Shown here in pieces: positions 32,411-43,400 of a stretch of 54,173 nucleotides of DNA. Each line of letters opens with the position of its first letter. Position 1 is the stretch's first letter. Location: NCBI GenBank assembly GCA_964435475.1, contig CAYSZB010000009.1:1-54173 (forward strand), read 5' to 3'. The stretch is from CAYSZB01 sp964435475. Its GTDB lineage: Bacteria; Chloroflexota; Anaerolineae; Anaerolineales; Anaerolineaceae. Position numbers and translations under genes: made by a program. The notes beneath the pieces were generated by a model. The model saw only the letters and a list, made by a program, of their open reading frames with translations. It had not been told where the DNA came from and searched no databases.

Positions 32411-33205
32411 ATGAAAAAAATCAGGATTGACTTGCTCATGGTCCAACTGGGCATGGCTGAAAGCAGGTCTTTAGCTCAAAGGATGGTGATGTCTGGTGTT
32501 GTGCGGGCGGATGGTGAAGTGGTCGCGAAACAGTCCGACCAGGTGCCGCTCGATGCTCAAATCACAATTGATAGTGGGCTTGAATTTGTCTCCAGGGGTG
32601 GTCTAAAACTGAAAGAAGCACTGGATACTTTTCGTATCAATGTTGAGGGAAAAGTGTGTGCTGATGTGGGAGCCTCAACCGGGGGATTTACCGATTGCCT
32701 GTTACAACGCGCTGCAACAAAGGTGTATGCCATCGACGTCGGCTATGGGATCCTGCACTGGAAATTGAGAAATGATCCCCGTGTTGTTGTAATGGAAAGG
32801 ACCAATGCCCGCTACTTAGACCAGCTGCCTGAACCTGTTGAGATTGTGACCATCGATGCATCATTTATTTCTCTTGATTACCTGTTTCCTGCAGTTAAAA
32901 ATTGGTTTGGACCAGCTGAGGGGATAATTATTGCACTGATCAAGCCTCAATTTGAGGCTGGCAGGGAACAGGCAAAAATCCACGCCGGGGTGATCAGGGA
33001 TCACAAGGTACACCAGCAAGTCCTGGAAAAGGTTGCCGATGATGCTGCAAAAGTTGACCTGGGCTTGGTTAACCTGACCATCTCACCCATTAAAGGTCCA
33101 AAAGGGAATATCGAATTTCTTGGCCTATTTGGCAACAGTCAGACGATCGATCATGATAAAAAACAGCTCCTGATAAATGATGTAATTGCCAGACTGGGCG
33201 AGTAA
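32411..33205 (+). CDS. tlyA: TlyA family rRNA 2'-O-methyltransferase
   Basis: TlyA proteins methylate 2'-hydroxyls of cytidines in 16S and/or 23S rRNA; older annotations call them hemolysins. The 264-residue protein has an N-terminal S4 RNA-binding domain (RIDLLMVQLGMAESRSLAQRM, given in part) and an FtsJ-like methyltransferase domain. This has the SAM loop DVGASTGGFTDCLL and the K-D-K-E-type residues around YAIDVGYG, TIDASFISL and LIKPQFEAG. It lies 26 bases before lepA. Confidence 0.93.
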   Translation: MKKIRIDLLMVQLGMAESRSLAQRMVMSGVVRADGEVVAKQSDQVPLDAQITIDSGLEFVSRGGLKLKEALDTFRINVEGKVCADVGASTGGFTDCLLQRAATKVYAIDVGYGILHWKLRNDPRVVVMERTNARYLDQLPEPVEIVTIDASFISLDYLFPAVKNWFGPAEGIIIALIKPQFEAGREQAKIHAGVIRDHKVHQQVLEKVADDAAKVDLGLVNLTISPIKGPKGNIEFLGLFGNSQTIDHDKKQLLINDVIARLGE

Positions 33206-33231
33206 GAAAATCGATTATACTGAGAAAACTT

Positions 33232-35025
33232 ATGGAAAAAATTCGGAATTTTTGCATCATAGCACATGTCGACCATGGAAAATCAACCCTGGCAGACCGC
33301 CTTCTTCACCTTACCGGTACGATCTCAGACCGCGACACCACTGAACAGATCCTGGACAGCATGGATCTTGAGAGGGAAAAAGGCGTAACGATCAAAGCCT
33401 CAGCGGTCAGGATGGAATACACTGCCGGTGATGGTCAAAAATATGAACTGAACCTGATCGACACGCCGGGACATGTTGACTTTAATTATGAGGTGAGTCG
33501 CGCCTTGGCAGCCTGTGAAGGTGCGGTTCTGGTAGTGGATGCCACTCAGGGCATTGAAGCCCAGACATTGGCGAACCTTTACCTGGCTTTGGAAGCAAAC
33601 CTGGTCATCATTCCTGTCATCAACAAGATCGATTTGCCTTCCGCTATGGTCGACAATGTCAAGTCAGATATCAGCATCCTGCTTGGGACCCCTGAAGATG
33701 AAATCATAGCTATCTCTGCCAAGCAGGGAACAAATGTTGAAAAGATCCTTGATGCGATAATTACAAAGATTCCTCAACCCAAACGCGAGGTTGATAAACC
33801 GCTTACCGCGTTGATCTTTGATTCCCATTATGACTCATACAAAGGTGTGATCGCCTATGTCAGGGTTTTTACGGGTCAGTTAACAAAAGATACTCGCCTG
33901 CTGATGATGTCTTCCGGAAGCCGCTTGCAGACAGTTGAGGTTGGCATCTTTGCACCTGACCTCAGGCCAATTGATAAGTTGGAAGCTGGAGATGTGGGGT
34001 ACATAGCCACTGGCTTAAAAACGGTATCAGAATGCAGGGTGGGTGACACCATCACATCACTGGATAACAAAGCGGAACACCCTTTGCCAGGATATCGTCC
34101 GGCAAAGCCGATGGTTTTTGCTGGGGTATATCCAACAGAAGGCGAAGATTACGAAAACCTCAAAGAAGCTTTGGAAAAGCTGCAATTAAATGATGCCTCT
34201 TTGATCTATCAACCTGAAACCTCTGAGGCGTTAAACTTCGGATTTCGATGTGGATTTTTGGGGCTCTTTCATATGGAAATCATCCAGGAAAGGATTGAGC
34301 GGGAATATGCCCTGGACATTGTTTTTACAGCACCATCAGTGGAATACCAGGTCGTATTAACAAATGGCCAAACGATCATCATCGACTCTCCAGCTGACCT
34401 GCCAGATGAAGGCACAATTACTGAAATCCTTGAACCCTGGATGCAACTGACTATTTTTACTCCCACTGAATACTTTGGCACAGTCATGGAATTGACCAAG
34501 CGCAAACGGGGTGTTTTCAAATCCCAGGAATACCCATCTCCCAACCGGGTCCAGTTGAACTTCGAGATCCCGCTTTCTGAGATCATTATCGATTTCTTTG
34601 ATCAATTGAAATCAGGGACCAAAGGATACGCCTCGATGGATTACCAGTTCCTGGAATACAGGGCAGGCAACCTTGTTAAACTGGAGATCCTTTTGAATGA
34701 TGAGCCGGTTGATGCATTAACTGCGATCGTCCACAAGCAGGATGCTTATCATAAAGGACAGGCATTGGTTACCAAGCTGAAAGAGATCATTCCTCAGCAG
34801 TTGTTTGTCATTCCTGTACAGGCATACAGTGGTGGCAGGGTCATTTCCAGGGCAAATGTCAAGGCATTGCGCAAGGATGTTCTGGCAAAATGCTATGGAG
34901 GTGATATCACCCGCAAGAAAAAGCTGCTGGAGAAACAAAAGAAGGGAAAGAGAAGGATGAAAATGGTCGGCAGCGTCGAAATCCCACAGGAAGCGTTCAT
35001 GGCGATCCTGAGGTTGGAGAGCTGA
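33232..35025 (+). CDS. lepA: Elongation factor 4 (LepA)
   Basis: LepA is a ribosome-binding GTPase linked to initiation, 30S biogenesis and back-translocation under stress. The 597-residue protein has G1 AHVDHGKST (10-18), DREKGVTIK-like switch I (EREKGVTIKA), DTPGHVDF, NKIDLP and SAKQG. The LepA-specific C-terminal domain ends with RKKKLLEKQKKGKRRMK. The length is typical. TATACT at 33216-33221 is a possible -10 box that would leave almost no leader, but cotranscription with tlyA is as likely. No clear Shine-Dalgarno is visible. Confidence 0.97.
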   Translation: MEKIRNFCIIAHVDHGKSTLADRLLHLTGTISDRDTTEQILDSMDLEREKGVTIKASAVRMEYTAGDGQKYELNLIDTPGHVDFNYEVSRALAACEGAVLVVDATQGIEAQTLANLYLALEANLVIIPVINKIDLPSAMVDNVKSDISILLGTPEDEIIAISAKQGTNVEKILDAIITKIPQPKREVDKPLTALIFDSHYDSYKGVIAYVRVFTGQLTKDTRLLMMSSGSRLQTVEVGIFAPDLRPIDKLEAGDVGYIATGLKTVSECRVGDTITSLDNKAEHPLPGYRPAKPMVFAGVYPTEGEDYENLKEALEKLQLNDASLIYQPETSEALNFGFRCGFLGLFHMEIIQERIEREYALDIVFTAPSVEYQVVLTNGQTIIIDSPADLPDEGTITEILEPWMQLTIFTPTEYFGTVMELTKRKRGVFKSQEYPSPNRVQLNFEIPLSEIIIDFFDQLKSGTKGYASMDYQFLEYRAGNLVKLEILLNDEPVDALTAIVHKQDAYHKGQALVTKLKEIIPQQLFVIPVQAYSGGRVISRANVKALRKDVLAKCYGGDITRKKKLLEKQKKGKRRMKMVGSVEIPQEAFMAILRLES

Positions 35026-35030
35026 TCCTG

Positions 35031-36059
35031 GTGGTTTCATCAAGAACCTGGTTTTCGAAGGCAATTAAATGGTTGATCCCACTCATCATTAGTGGAATGG
35101 CCATTTTTCTTTTAATCCGCAACCTGGAACCCCAGGCTTTGCTCAAGGCCTTTGGTCGGGTCAGCATATGGTCGCTCATCCTGGTGCTCCTTGTTGGTTT
35201 CCTTTCCTTACTTGTCCGTGTAGGGTGCTGGTATTTCCTGTTAAACCAAAAATTCCCTTTCTGGAGGGTATTTTTCGTGATGAATGCAGGTTACCTTCTG
35301 AATAATGTTTTGCCTTTCAGGTTGGGAGAGGTGGGACGGGCAGTTTTACTGGGAGGGAAGAAAGACTCTCATGTCACCCCGATGGAAGTGCTCTCCAGTA
35401 TTGTAGTCGAGAGGGTGATCGATATTTTCCTGGCATTTGCTTTCTTCCTGGGCAGTCTGTCCTTGATCAATACCGGCGATGTCAGTAGAACGATCAGTGT
35501 ATTTGCACTTTTCTTGTTAGTTCTATTATTTATTATTTTGGCCATTCTTGCTAAGAAACGGGAAAATGTAAACTCCTGGCTGGAAAGTAAGAAACCAGGC
35601 CACTATAAATTGATAACTTGGGCAAAACCCAAGGTGGATGCGATCTTAAAAGGTTTTTCGGTCATAAACAACCCGGCCTTGTTTTGGACAAGTTTTGGTC
35701 TTCTTTTTGTCAGTTGGTGCATTTCCATGCTTCAGCATTGGATCGTCCTTGAGCAGATCGTCCCGTTAAACCAGGCCTGGTGGGTAGTGTTCCTGATCAG
35801 TGCCGGCGCACTCGGTTTTGCGCTGCCATCAGCACCAGCCGGCATTGGATTGTACGAAGCGGCAATTGTGGGCGCATTTGCTTTGCTGAAGGTTGATTAT
35901 GCGGATGCATTGGCTTACGCCCTGGTATTGCATGCCATCCAATTTCTTATGTCATCCGCCCTGGGTTTTATTGGCCTGGTAAAGGAAGGGTCATCAGTGC
36001 ATGAGCTTTATCGAAAAGCAGTAAACCGCAAAGATGACCTATCTCAAGTTGAACTATGA
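35031..36059 (+). CDS. UPF0104 / lysylphosphatidylglycerol synthase-type transmembrane protein
   Basis: This 342-residue integral membrane protein has eight or so hydrophobic segments and belongs to the AglD/YbhN-like superfamily. Signatures are NAGYLLNNVLPFRLGEVGRAVLL near residue 85 (given in part), VVERVIDIFLAF, and the late GALGFALPSAPAGIGLYEAA. Members often accompany glycosyltransferases and are suspected to move or modify lipid-linked substrates, but biochemical roles are unsettled. The start is a GTG five bases after lepA. The stop overlaps the next gene (ATGA). Confidence 0.8.
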   Translation: MVSSRTWFSKAIKWLIPLIISGMAIFLLIRNLEPQALLKAFGRVSIWSLILVLLVGFLSLLVRVGCWYFLLNQKFPFWRVFFVMNAGYLLNNVLPFRLGEVGRAVLLGGKKDSHVTPMEVLSSIVVERVIDIFLAFAFFLGSLSLINTGDVSRTISVFALFLLVLLFIILAILAKKRENVNSWLESKKPGHYKLITWAKPKVDAILKGFSVINNPALFWTSFGLLFVSWCISMLQHWIVLEQIVPLNQAWWVVFLISAGALGFALPSAPAGIGLYEAAIVGAFALLKVDYADALAYALVLHAIQFLMSSALGFIGLVKEGSSVHELYRKAVNRKDDLSQVEL

Positions 36060-37213
36060 AGATTCTATTCTGCCTTACATATTTTGCGCCGAATAAATCC
36101 GGTTTGACAATATATGTGGACCGATTGACTCGGGCGTTGGCGGAAGATGGGCATGAAGTAACAATTCTTACCTCGCGCCATATACCAGTATTGCCAAAAT
36201 TTGAGCTGTGTAACGGGATCGCCATTCATCGACTGCCAGTCTGGCTCAGACTTTCCAAGGGGGTGATCACGCCAGGCTTGCTCAGCAAAGCATGGCAGTT
36301 GATCAGGCATGCAGATGCGGTCAATCTGCATCTTCCTCAGTTCGAAGCGGGTTACCTGGGGGTGGTTGCAAGACTCCTTCGAAAGCCCCTGATCGTAACA
36401 TACCACAGTGACCTTGTTCTGCCAAAGGGGCTTCTAAACAAGATCGCCGGATTCTTCATCAGGTTGGCAAACCGCATTGCTATTAGATTATCGGATTCTA
36501 TTGTTACCAACACGTATGATTTTGCTGAACATTCACCTGCCCTCAAAATTCATTTACAGAAGGTCGTTCCTATTTCTCCCCCCATCGTTGTTGAGAAAAT
36601 TTCTGACCAGGAAGTATTGGATTTTTGTGCTAAGCACAATATTGAAAAAGGTCAAATTATCATTGGAATGGCTGCACGTATGGCTTCTGAGAAAGGCGTG
36701 GAATATCTCATTGGCGCGCTTAAAGATGTCCTGTTGACATATCCCACCGCCTGTGTGTTATTTGCTGGAGAATACCGGAATGTCATAGGTGAAGAAAAAT
36801 ATCGTGATAGGATCCTGAAAATGACCGGGCAGTTGGGTGCGCATTGGAAATTCCTGGGGGTGGATTCCCAAAGAGAAAGATCAGCTTTTTACCACCGCTG
36901 CAATGTGTTGGTATTGCCGAGCGTGAACAGCACCGAGTCGTTTGGCATGGTCCAGGTGGAAGCTTTAATGTGTGGTACGCCAGTCATCGCAACTGACTTG
37001 CCGGGTGTTAGGCAGCCTGTCTTGCAGAGTGGTTATGGTCTGGTGATCCCTCCCAGGGATAGTTCTGCCCTGTCTAAAGCCATTCCGTTACTCCTCAAGA
37101 AATACCCGTCAAAGGTCAATCCAACGGATTACACCAGGGCTTTCTTACCAGGTGCGGTTGCCGCAAAATATCTTGAGTTGTTTTCAAATTGCATCCATCA
37201 AGCAGGTTCTTAA
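36056..37213 (+). CDS. Glycosyltransferase family 4 (GT-B fold)
   Basis: The 385-residue protein starts MKILFCLTYFAPNKSG with the glycine-rich acceptor loop. Its C-terminal nucleotide-sugar domain has GMAARMASEKGVEYLI and the EX7E motif ESFGMVQVE, followed by GTPVIATDLPG. GT4 retaining enzymes transfer hexoses to lipid or glycan acceptors at the cytoplasmic face. The donor and acceptor are unknown. It overlaps the UPF0104 gene by four bases, and the FkbM gene begins at the very next base after its stop, so these genes form one translational unit. Confidence 0.93.
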   Translation: MKILFCLTYFAPNKSGLTIYVDRLTRALAEDGHEVTILTSRHIPVLPKFELCNGIAIHRLPVWLRLSKGVITPGLLSKAWQLIRHADAVNLHLPQFEAGYLGVVARLLRKPLIVTYHSDLVLPKGLLNKIAGFFIRLANRIAIRLSDSIVTNTYDFAEHSPALKIHLQKVVPISPPIVVEKISDQEVLDFCAKHNIEKGQIIIGMAARMASEKGVEYLIGALKDVLLTYPTACVLFAGEYRNVIGEEKYRDRILKMTGQLGAHWKFLGVDSQRERSAFYHRCNVLVLPSVNSTESFGMVQVEALMCGTPVIATDLPGVRQPVLQSGYGLVIPPRDSSALSKAIPLLLKKYPSKVNPTDYTRAFLPGAVAAKYLELFSNCIHQAGS

Positions 37214-38035
37214 ATGCAGTGGTTGAAAAAATATTTCTATTACTTTAAGTCGATCTTTACCCTGATATTTGGGATTAGAAACTGGTTGACGGTTGTAAAG
37301 CTATTCCTTGGAAAGGATTCTGGTCAAGTTGACCAGTTGATTTTACGAAAAACGGGATGGCTCATTCACGTGCGTGGCAAAATGGATGCCTGGTCGGTCA
37401 AAGAGACGCTCCTGGATCAATTTTACAGCCGATATGGTGTAGAGATCAGTGAAGACTGGATGATCATGGATGTCGGTGCGGCGATAGGTGAGTTCACTCT
37501 CCTGGCGGCAAAAAAAGCTCATTACGGGAAAGTCTTTGCATTCGAGCCATTTCCCGGTTCTTATCAACTCCTTCAGGAAAACATGCAGTTAAATTCGATC
37601 AGCAACGTAGAGATTCACAATCAGGCGATCTGGAGCAGGGATGGAGAATTATCTTTTATAAATGGGAACAGTGAACCATTGCAGCTTAGTATGGATCCGG
37701 GTCAGCCATCTGATGATACACACAACCCTTTGAAAATTCACTGTATTTCTCTACTCCAGGCTTTGGATTTGTCTGCAATATTCCATCTAGATCTTCTAAA
37801 GCTCGATTGTGAGGGGGCGGAGTTCCCGATCTTGCTGGATGCACACCCTGAAGTCTTTGAAAGAATAGATCGCATGATCATGGAATATCACGATGGCTAT
37901 ATGCAGCATCACCACCAGGAACTGATCAAGCATCTAGAAAACTCCGGATATAAGGTGGTCGTCACCGGGAACCTGGTTCATGAGGAACTCGGTTACCTCT
38001 ACGCTGAAAAGATATCTCCAGGTTTTCGCCATTAG
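37214..38035 (+). CDS. FkbM family methyltransferase
   Basis: This is a 273-residue SAM-dependent O-methyltransferase. SAM motif I is IMDVGAAIGEFTLLAA (near residue 90), then VFAFEPFPGSYQLLQENM and the FkbM-typical LLKLDCEGAEFPIL. FkbM-like enzymes commonly methylate sugars or polyketides. Beside a GT4 gene, a sugar is the likelier target, though this is inferred. No transmembrane segment is present. It begins immediately after the preceding stop. Confidence 0.9.
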   Translation: MQWLKKYFYYFKSIFTLIFGIRNWLTVVKLFLGKDSGQVDQLILRKTGWLIHVRGKMDAWSVKETLLDQFYSRYGVEISEDWMIMDVGAAIGEFTLLAAKKAHYGKVFAFEPFPGSYQLLQENMQLNSISNVEIHNQAIWSRDGELSFINGNSEPLQLSMDPGQPSDDTHNPLKIHCISLLQALDLSAIFHLDLLKLDCEGAEFPILLDAHPEVFERIDRMIMEYHDGYMQHHHQELIKHLENSGYKVVVTGNLVHEELGYLYAEKISPGFRH

Positions 38036-38086
38036 AATCTTCCTCTGATAAAATAGCATAGTTCAGAACTTGGGATCTTGCGCCAT

Positions 38087-40416
38087 ATGGATCAAAATAA
38101 CAACTTGCCAGAAGAATATGAGCCCAGCATTTTGGATTACTTGAAATCCAAAATCAGGTTTTGGGAGAAATCATCACAGCCCTTGCCATCGCTTCCCACG
38201 CCTGGATCCGTAGATTCGGATGTGAGCAGCCTTGATAAAAAACCTGAAGTTCCGGGTGAGATCGGTGCAAAGCAGTTAACACGAAAACCCTGGTTCCTGC
38301 TCCTGGCTTTAATATTTGCAGTTCTTGCTCAATTATCATTGGAACCTGCGACCAACAGGAGTCCCGTTGCTGGCATCATCCTCTATAGTCTGGCGTGTAT
38401 TTGCATATTGATCGCATTAAATCAAAAATCATTGACAATTCTTGAAAAGGAACCACTACCTGGGGTGACCTTAAAACCCACCATTAAAAATGGTTACTTG
38501 GTGGCGGGTATCATCCTGGCTATTGGATCCTTCCTGCTTTTCAGGAAAAATCAATTTACCTTCATTAACACAATGACCTGGTTGATCAGCCTGGCACTCA
38601 TAGCTTATGCATTTTGGGAACGCAAAACACACAGGAGTCAAATAATTGATCAGCTAATATCGTTTGCCAAAAAGCAGAATTGGCAGATGACCTTTTCTTA
38701 CTGGTCGGTAGCGATTGTCTTGACCATCCTGTTGGTCACTTTTTTCAGGCTAAATCAACTGGCGACTACGCCGGGTGAGCTGATCAGTGACCAGGCGGAG
38801 CGTATCCTTGCTGTCTTGGATATCGAAAGTGGTCGTCATCCGGTTTTTTCCTCAAGAAATAATGGCAGTGAGGTACTGTCTTACTATTGGACGGAACTGT
38901 TCATAAGAATTACTGGCCAAAATCTGTCCCCGCTGGCAATGAAGATCTCCGCCTCTGTCGCTGGTCTTGTTACCTTGCTCTTTGTCCATCAACTGGGTCG
39001 TGAATTGTTTGACCGCCAGGTAGGTCTGGCAGCGGCATTCTTTTGCGGCATTGCTTATTGGCCAAATGTCCTGGCGCGGTCNNNNNNNNNNNNNNNNNNN
39101 NNNNNNNNNNNNNNNNNNNNNNNNNNNNNNNNNNNNNNNNNNNNNNNNNNNNNNNNNNNNNNNNNNNNNNNNNNNNNNNNNTGGCAGCGGCATTCTTTTG
39201 CGGCATTGCTTATTGGCCAAATGTCCTGGCGCGGTCTTACCTTGGCGGGATTTTTGTACCCTTGTTCTTATCCGCCCTCTTATATTTCCTTATCCGAGGG
39301 TTAAAAGAATTTGACAGTAGGTTGTTCATCCTTGCCGGCATCGCCCTGGGCGCTGGTCTGATGAGCTACAGGGTGTTCCTGGTTCTACCTTTTGTGGTAT
39401 TGATGACATTCCTGGTCTACTGCCTGCACCAAAAAGAAAAACTGCAACGAAAACAAGCGCTTTGGGGATTACTTATCATCTTGTTGATCTCCCTCGTCAT
39501 AATCCTGCCATTGGTAAGGGTGATTGCCATCGAGCCACGTGCCTACTTCTTCAGGATATTCTCGCGGCTCGCTGAATGGGAAAGACCTTACCCGGACCTT
39601 GGATGGAGGATTTTTCTTAAAAACCTATGGGCAGGGATCACCATGTTTTTCTGGTCGAATGGAAATCAGTGGGTTGAGTCTGTTGCTGGTCGACCCGCCT
39701 TGGATTTTATCTCTGGCGCACTGCTTTTCCTGGGAATTTTTTTCTCCTTTGCCTTTTACTTTTTAAAAAAGAATTGGCATTATCTGCTCTTGCCCTTGAT
39801 GATCCTCCTCTTGATCATGCCCTCAGTCCTGTCAATTGCTTTCCCAGAAGAAAATCCTTCCCTGAGCCAGGCATCCGGAGCAATCATTCCGGTGTTTATC
39901 ATTGTCGGCTTTTCTTTTGTGACCTTCATCAACACGATCCGGGAAAAAATGAGTGGTTGGTGGGGAAAAGTTATTTCGGCTCTTGTTGGTTTTATCCTTG
40001 TGATTATCTCCATGAGCCAGAATTACACGATCGTATTTCAGGATTATAAAGAAAATTACCTCAGGTCGTCCATGAACTCCTCCGAGATAGCCCGGGTCAT
40101 ATCGCAATATGCTGAAACCATAGGCACTGAGGATTCCATCTGGATCATGTCTTATCCTCACTGGATCGATACCAGGCTGGTTGCTATAGCTGCAGGTAAA
40201 ATTGGGGGTGACTTTGTGATGTCTCCGGAAAGGCTACCGGAAACCCTGGTAACCAGGGAAAACAAAATGTTTTTACTGAACAAACAAGACCTGGCTGGGA
40301 TTGAGGCATTGGAATCTCTCTATCCTGAAGGAGTATCCTGGGAATATGAATCTGTTTTCCCGGAAAAGAATTTTTCGATCTTTTTTGTGCCACCTCTAAG
40401 TGGGGATGTGAACTGA
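38087..40416 (+). CDS. GT39/PMT-like membrane glycosyltransferase, split by a false scaffold gap
   Basis: The gene is interrupted by 100 N, but the gap is an artefact: 55 bases before it (39027-39081) repeat exactly after it (39182-39236). Removing 155 bases joins the two halves in one frame and gives 724 residues. The N-terminal 65 residues are cytoplasmic and proline-rich. About 12 membrane helices follow. The first outside loop carries the acidic SDQAERIL, as in dolichyl/polyprenyl-phosphate-sugar transferases, and a soluble tail ends the protein. An in-frame TTG lies at 38078; ATG 38087 is preferred. The donor is unknown. Confidence 0.82.
39027..39081 (+). repeat. 55-base direct repeat, left copy, at contig end
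   Basis: Identical to 39182-39236. It abuts the run of N directly and ends ...CTGGCGCGGTC. Fifty-five is a common assembler k-mer length, so the repeat is best read as an unmerged contig overlap. Confidence 0.95.
39082..39181. other. Assembly gap of 100 N (artefactual)
   Basis: Exactly 100 unknown bases between two identical 55-base flanks. Deleting the gap and one repeat copy restores a continuous reading frame, so probably no sequence is missing. Confidence 0.93.
39182..39236 (+). repeat. 55-base direct repeat, right copy, at contig start
   Basis: Exact copy of 39027-39081. In the correct frame both copies read AAAFFCGIAYWPNVLAR, and only the right copy continues into SYLGGIFV. Confidence 0.95.
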
Positions 40417-40417
40417 A

Positions 40418-43400
40418 ATGAGCTCGCAAGATCGTACGCTTACCAGCCAGAATAGGCACCTGCTTCGGGATGTCATCCTTGTCTTGGCTCTGGTCTTGAT
40501 CATGTTAACCGGCGCATATTTTCGCCTGACAGGTGTCAATTGGGATGCCGGCCATCACTTACACCCCGATGAGCGCTTCTTAAGTATGGTCTTATCCAGC
40601 ATTTCTCCCGTGCAATCGTTGGAAGAGTACTTCAACACGGAATTGTCAAGCCTTAACCCTGCCAACCGCGGATATGGCTTCTTTGTGTATGGCACATTGC
40701 CAATATTTGTTATCCGCTATCTTGGTGAATGGACGGGGCAGATTGGATATGATCGGATCACGATCCTGGGAAGGTATGTTTCTGCAATTTTTGACGTTAT
40801 CACGATCCTGATTGTCTTTTTCATCGGTAAAAGATTCCGCTCAAAAGGCACCGGGTTGATCGCTGCTTGTCTTTATGCTCTCGCTGTCTTGCCGATTCAG
40901 CTTTCACATTTTTTAACCGTGGATACCTTCACCAATACCCTTGGAATGCTGACGATCTTAATTGGCGTGGGGATACTGAACAAACATCAGCAAACCACTC
41001 ATCGCCCTGTTGACCAGCCCGAAATACACTCAACTCTCAAAAAGCACCTCAAGGATATCCTGCCGTATCTGTTTTTCGGTATCAGCCTGGGTCTGGCAAC
41101 TGCCTCCAAGATCAATGCCGTATCGTTATCCTTGTTTCTTGTTTTTATCGAAGTTGTCGATTATTTTCGCTATGAAAGAAACGAGAGGAACCAGAGAGTT
41201 TTGCTGATAGCCCGCAACTTGATCGTTGCGGGTCTGGCTAGTTTTATTACATTCAGAATTTTCCAGCCTTATGCGTTCAGAGGACCTGGCTTTTTCAACT
41301 TCGGAATTGACCCCAATTGGTGGTCATCGATGCAAAGCCTGCAGGCCCAGGCTGCCGGCGAGGTTGACTTTCCTCCTGCCCTGCAGTGGGCCAGGCGGCC
41401 GATAACATTTGCCTTTACCAATATGGTCAATTGGGGAATGGGATTGCCTTTTGGGATTGTAGCCTGGTTGTCTTTCCTGGCAATGGGTTGGGTTATCTTC
41501 AGGAAAAAGGCGAATGACCACCTGCCGATCTGGTTGTGGACCCTCTTTTACTTTTTATGGCAGGGTCTCGCCTGGGTCAGGTCAATGCGTTACCAGATGT
41601 TGGTCTATCCGCTGCTTTCGATCATTGCCGCCTGGGGGCTGGTAAGTTTATGGTATCGCCGTGAGAGGCTTAAGATCTGGTTCCTTACATTAAAGCCTTT
41701 GTTCTTTAAGATTACCAGTATTTGTCTCCTCATGATCATAGTCATAACAACGGGATTGTGGGCTTTTTCATTTACCCGCATTTATGCTGTACCCCATACA
41801 CGCGTTCAGGCATCAGATTGGATCTATCAGAACGTTGCAGGTCCATTGAATTTGATCATGGACACCGATCAGGGTGAGTACCTCCAACCGCTTCCTTATC
41901 GCAGTGGTGAGACGATCTTCCAGGGCAAGTCACTTCGCGTCCCATTCAAACCATTTACGGACCTTGAGTTGGGTGGGATAACCATACCAGGTGCGGTTGA
42001 CCAGGATAACCTGGATGAAAATCATGTGATCAAGGCCAGCATCTTTGATTTCAACGATCCCGGCAATGAACTCATTTCGGCAGTTTCTGAACGCTCATTT
42101 AAGGCGGTTGAAGGCAACTGGCAGGGTACTTCGCTGGATTACCAATTTGAGCCTGCAATTTTCTTGGACTCTTCTCATCTTTACTACCTGGAAGTAATGG
42201 TAGTGTCAGGTTCGGGGCACATTTTATTGAACGGTGCGCCTCGTCTATCCATTTCATACAACAATATTTCTACAGTTCAGGACTTGCCCAAGATAGTTGA
42301 TACTTTCTCTTCCTCGGATCCATATGCGATGGATATTGTCACTAACCGCCAGGGCACGGTTCGCAAGGTCAGCATTCCATCCATGTTGGACCTCGATCTG
42401 AACGGTGATCGACAGACATTAAAACTGACCCTGTCATACATCAGGGACAGTGTGCAATATCAATATTCCTCATTGCTCTCAGGCGATTATTCGGATCTCG
42501 GGGATGGACGGGGGGCGTTTTATGAGTTCATATTTGATGAACCGGTTTTTGTCGATGCACGCCAACCAGTGAATGTTTCTATCCAGGTGGTCGAAGGCGA
42601 TGGCATTTTCGCGATTTCCAGCCAGGCTCCAGCATTGGAAAGTTCCTGGGATGATGCTCTACCGTTAAGTAATGAATATTTCTACCCCTACAGTGATAAT
42701 GGCGGCTTATACCGCGGCGACCTCAACTTCGAGATGTATTGGCCTGACGAAGAGACAAAGCTTACCCGCTTTGAGTCAATCCTTGACCAGGCGGATTACA
42801 TCTTTATTTCTTCAAACAGGCAGTATGGAACCATTCCACGGGTGCCTGAGCGTTATCCACTTTCGACTTATTATTATCGATCGTTGTTGGGATGCCCGCA
42901 GGATGAAGATGTGGTCAAATGTTATAACCTCGCAGTTCCTGGTCTGTATAGCTCAGAATTAGGCTTTGAGCTGGTGAAAGTATTTGAGTCCTATCCGGCG
43001 ATCGGTAATCTACGCTTCAACTCCCAGTTTGCTGAAGAAGCATTCACAGTCTACGATGCACCAAAGGTTTTGATCTTTAAAAAGACTTCTGATTATGATC
43101 CATTGAAGGTCAGGGAATTGTTGAGGCAGGTTGACCTGGATAAAGTTGTCCAGGTTACCGCGAGGCAAGCGGGCGAGCTAAGCAGGCTAACGCGTGACGG
43201 ACAGATCTCACCCCGAAACTCACTCACACTGCCGGAAAACAGGCTGGCAGAACAAAAGCAGAATGGCACATGGTCTGAGATATTTGATCGCCAGGGTTTG
43301 TTGAATAAGTGGCCTTTTATTGGCGCCATGGCTTTATATTTGTTCATTGCTTTATTGGGCTTGATCGTTTACCCACTTGTCAGGTTGGCATTACCCGGGC

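Noticed and set aside
33216..33221. TATACT as a dedicated leaderless lepA promoter
   Set aside because: No -35 box fits, the predicted start is four bases before the ATG instead of on it, and tlyA lies only 26 bases upstream, so cotranscription is simpler.
39043..40416. A separate GT39-like gene starting inside the gap region
   Set aside because: It only appears separate because of the false gap. The 55-base flanks are identical and the frames join once 155 bases are removed.
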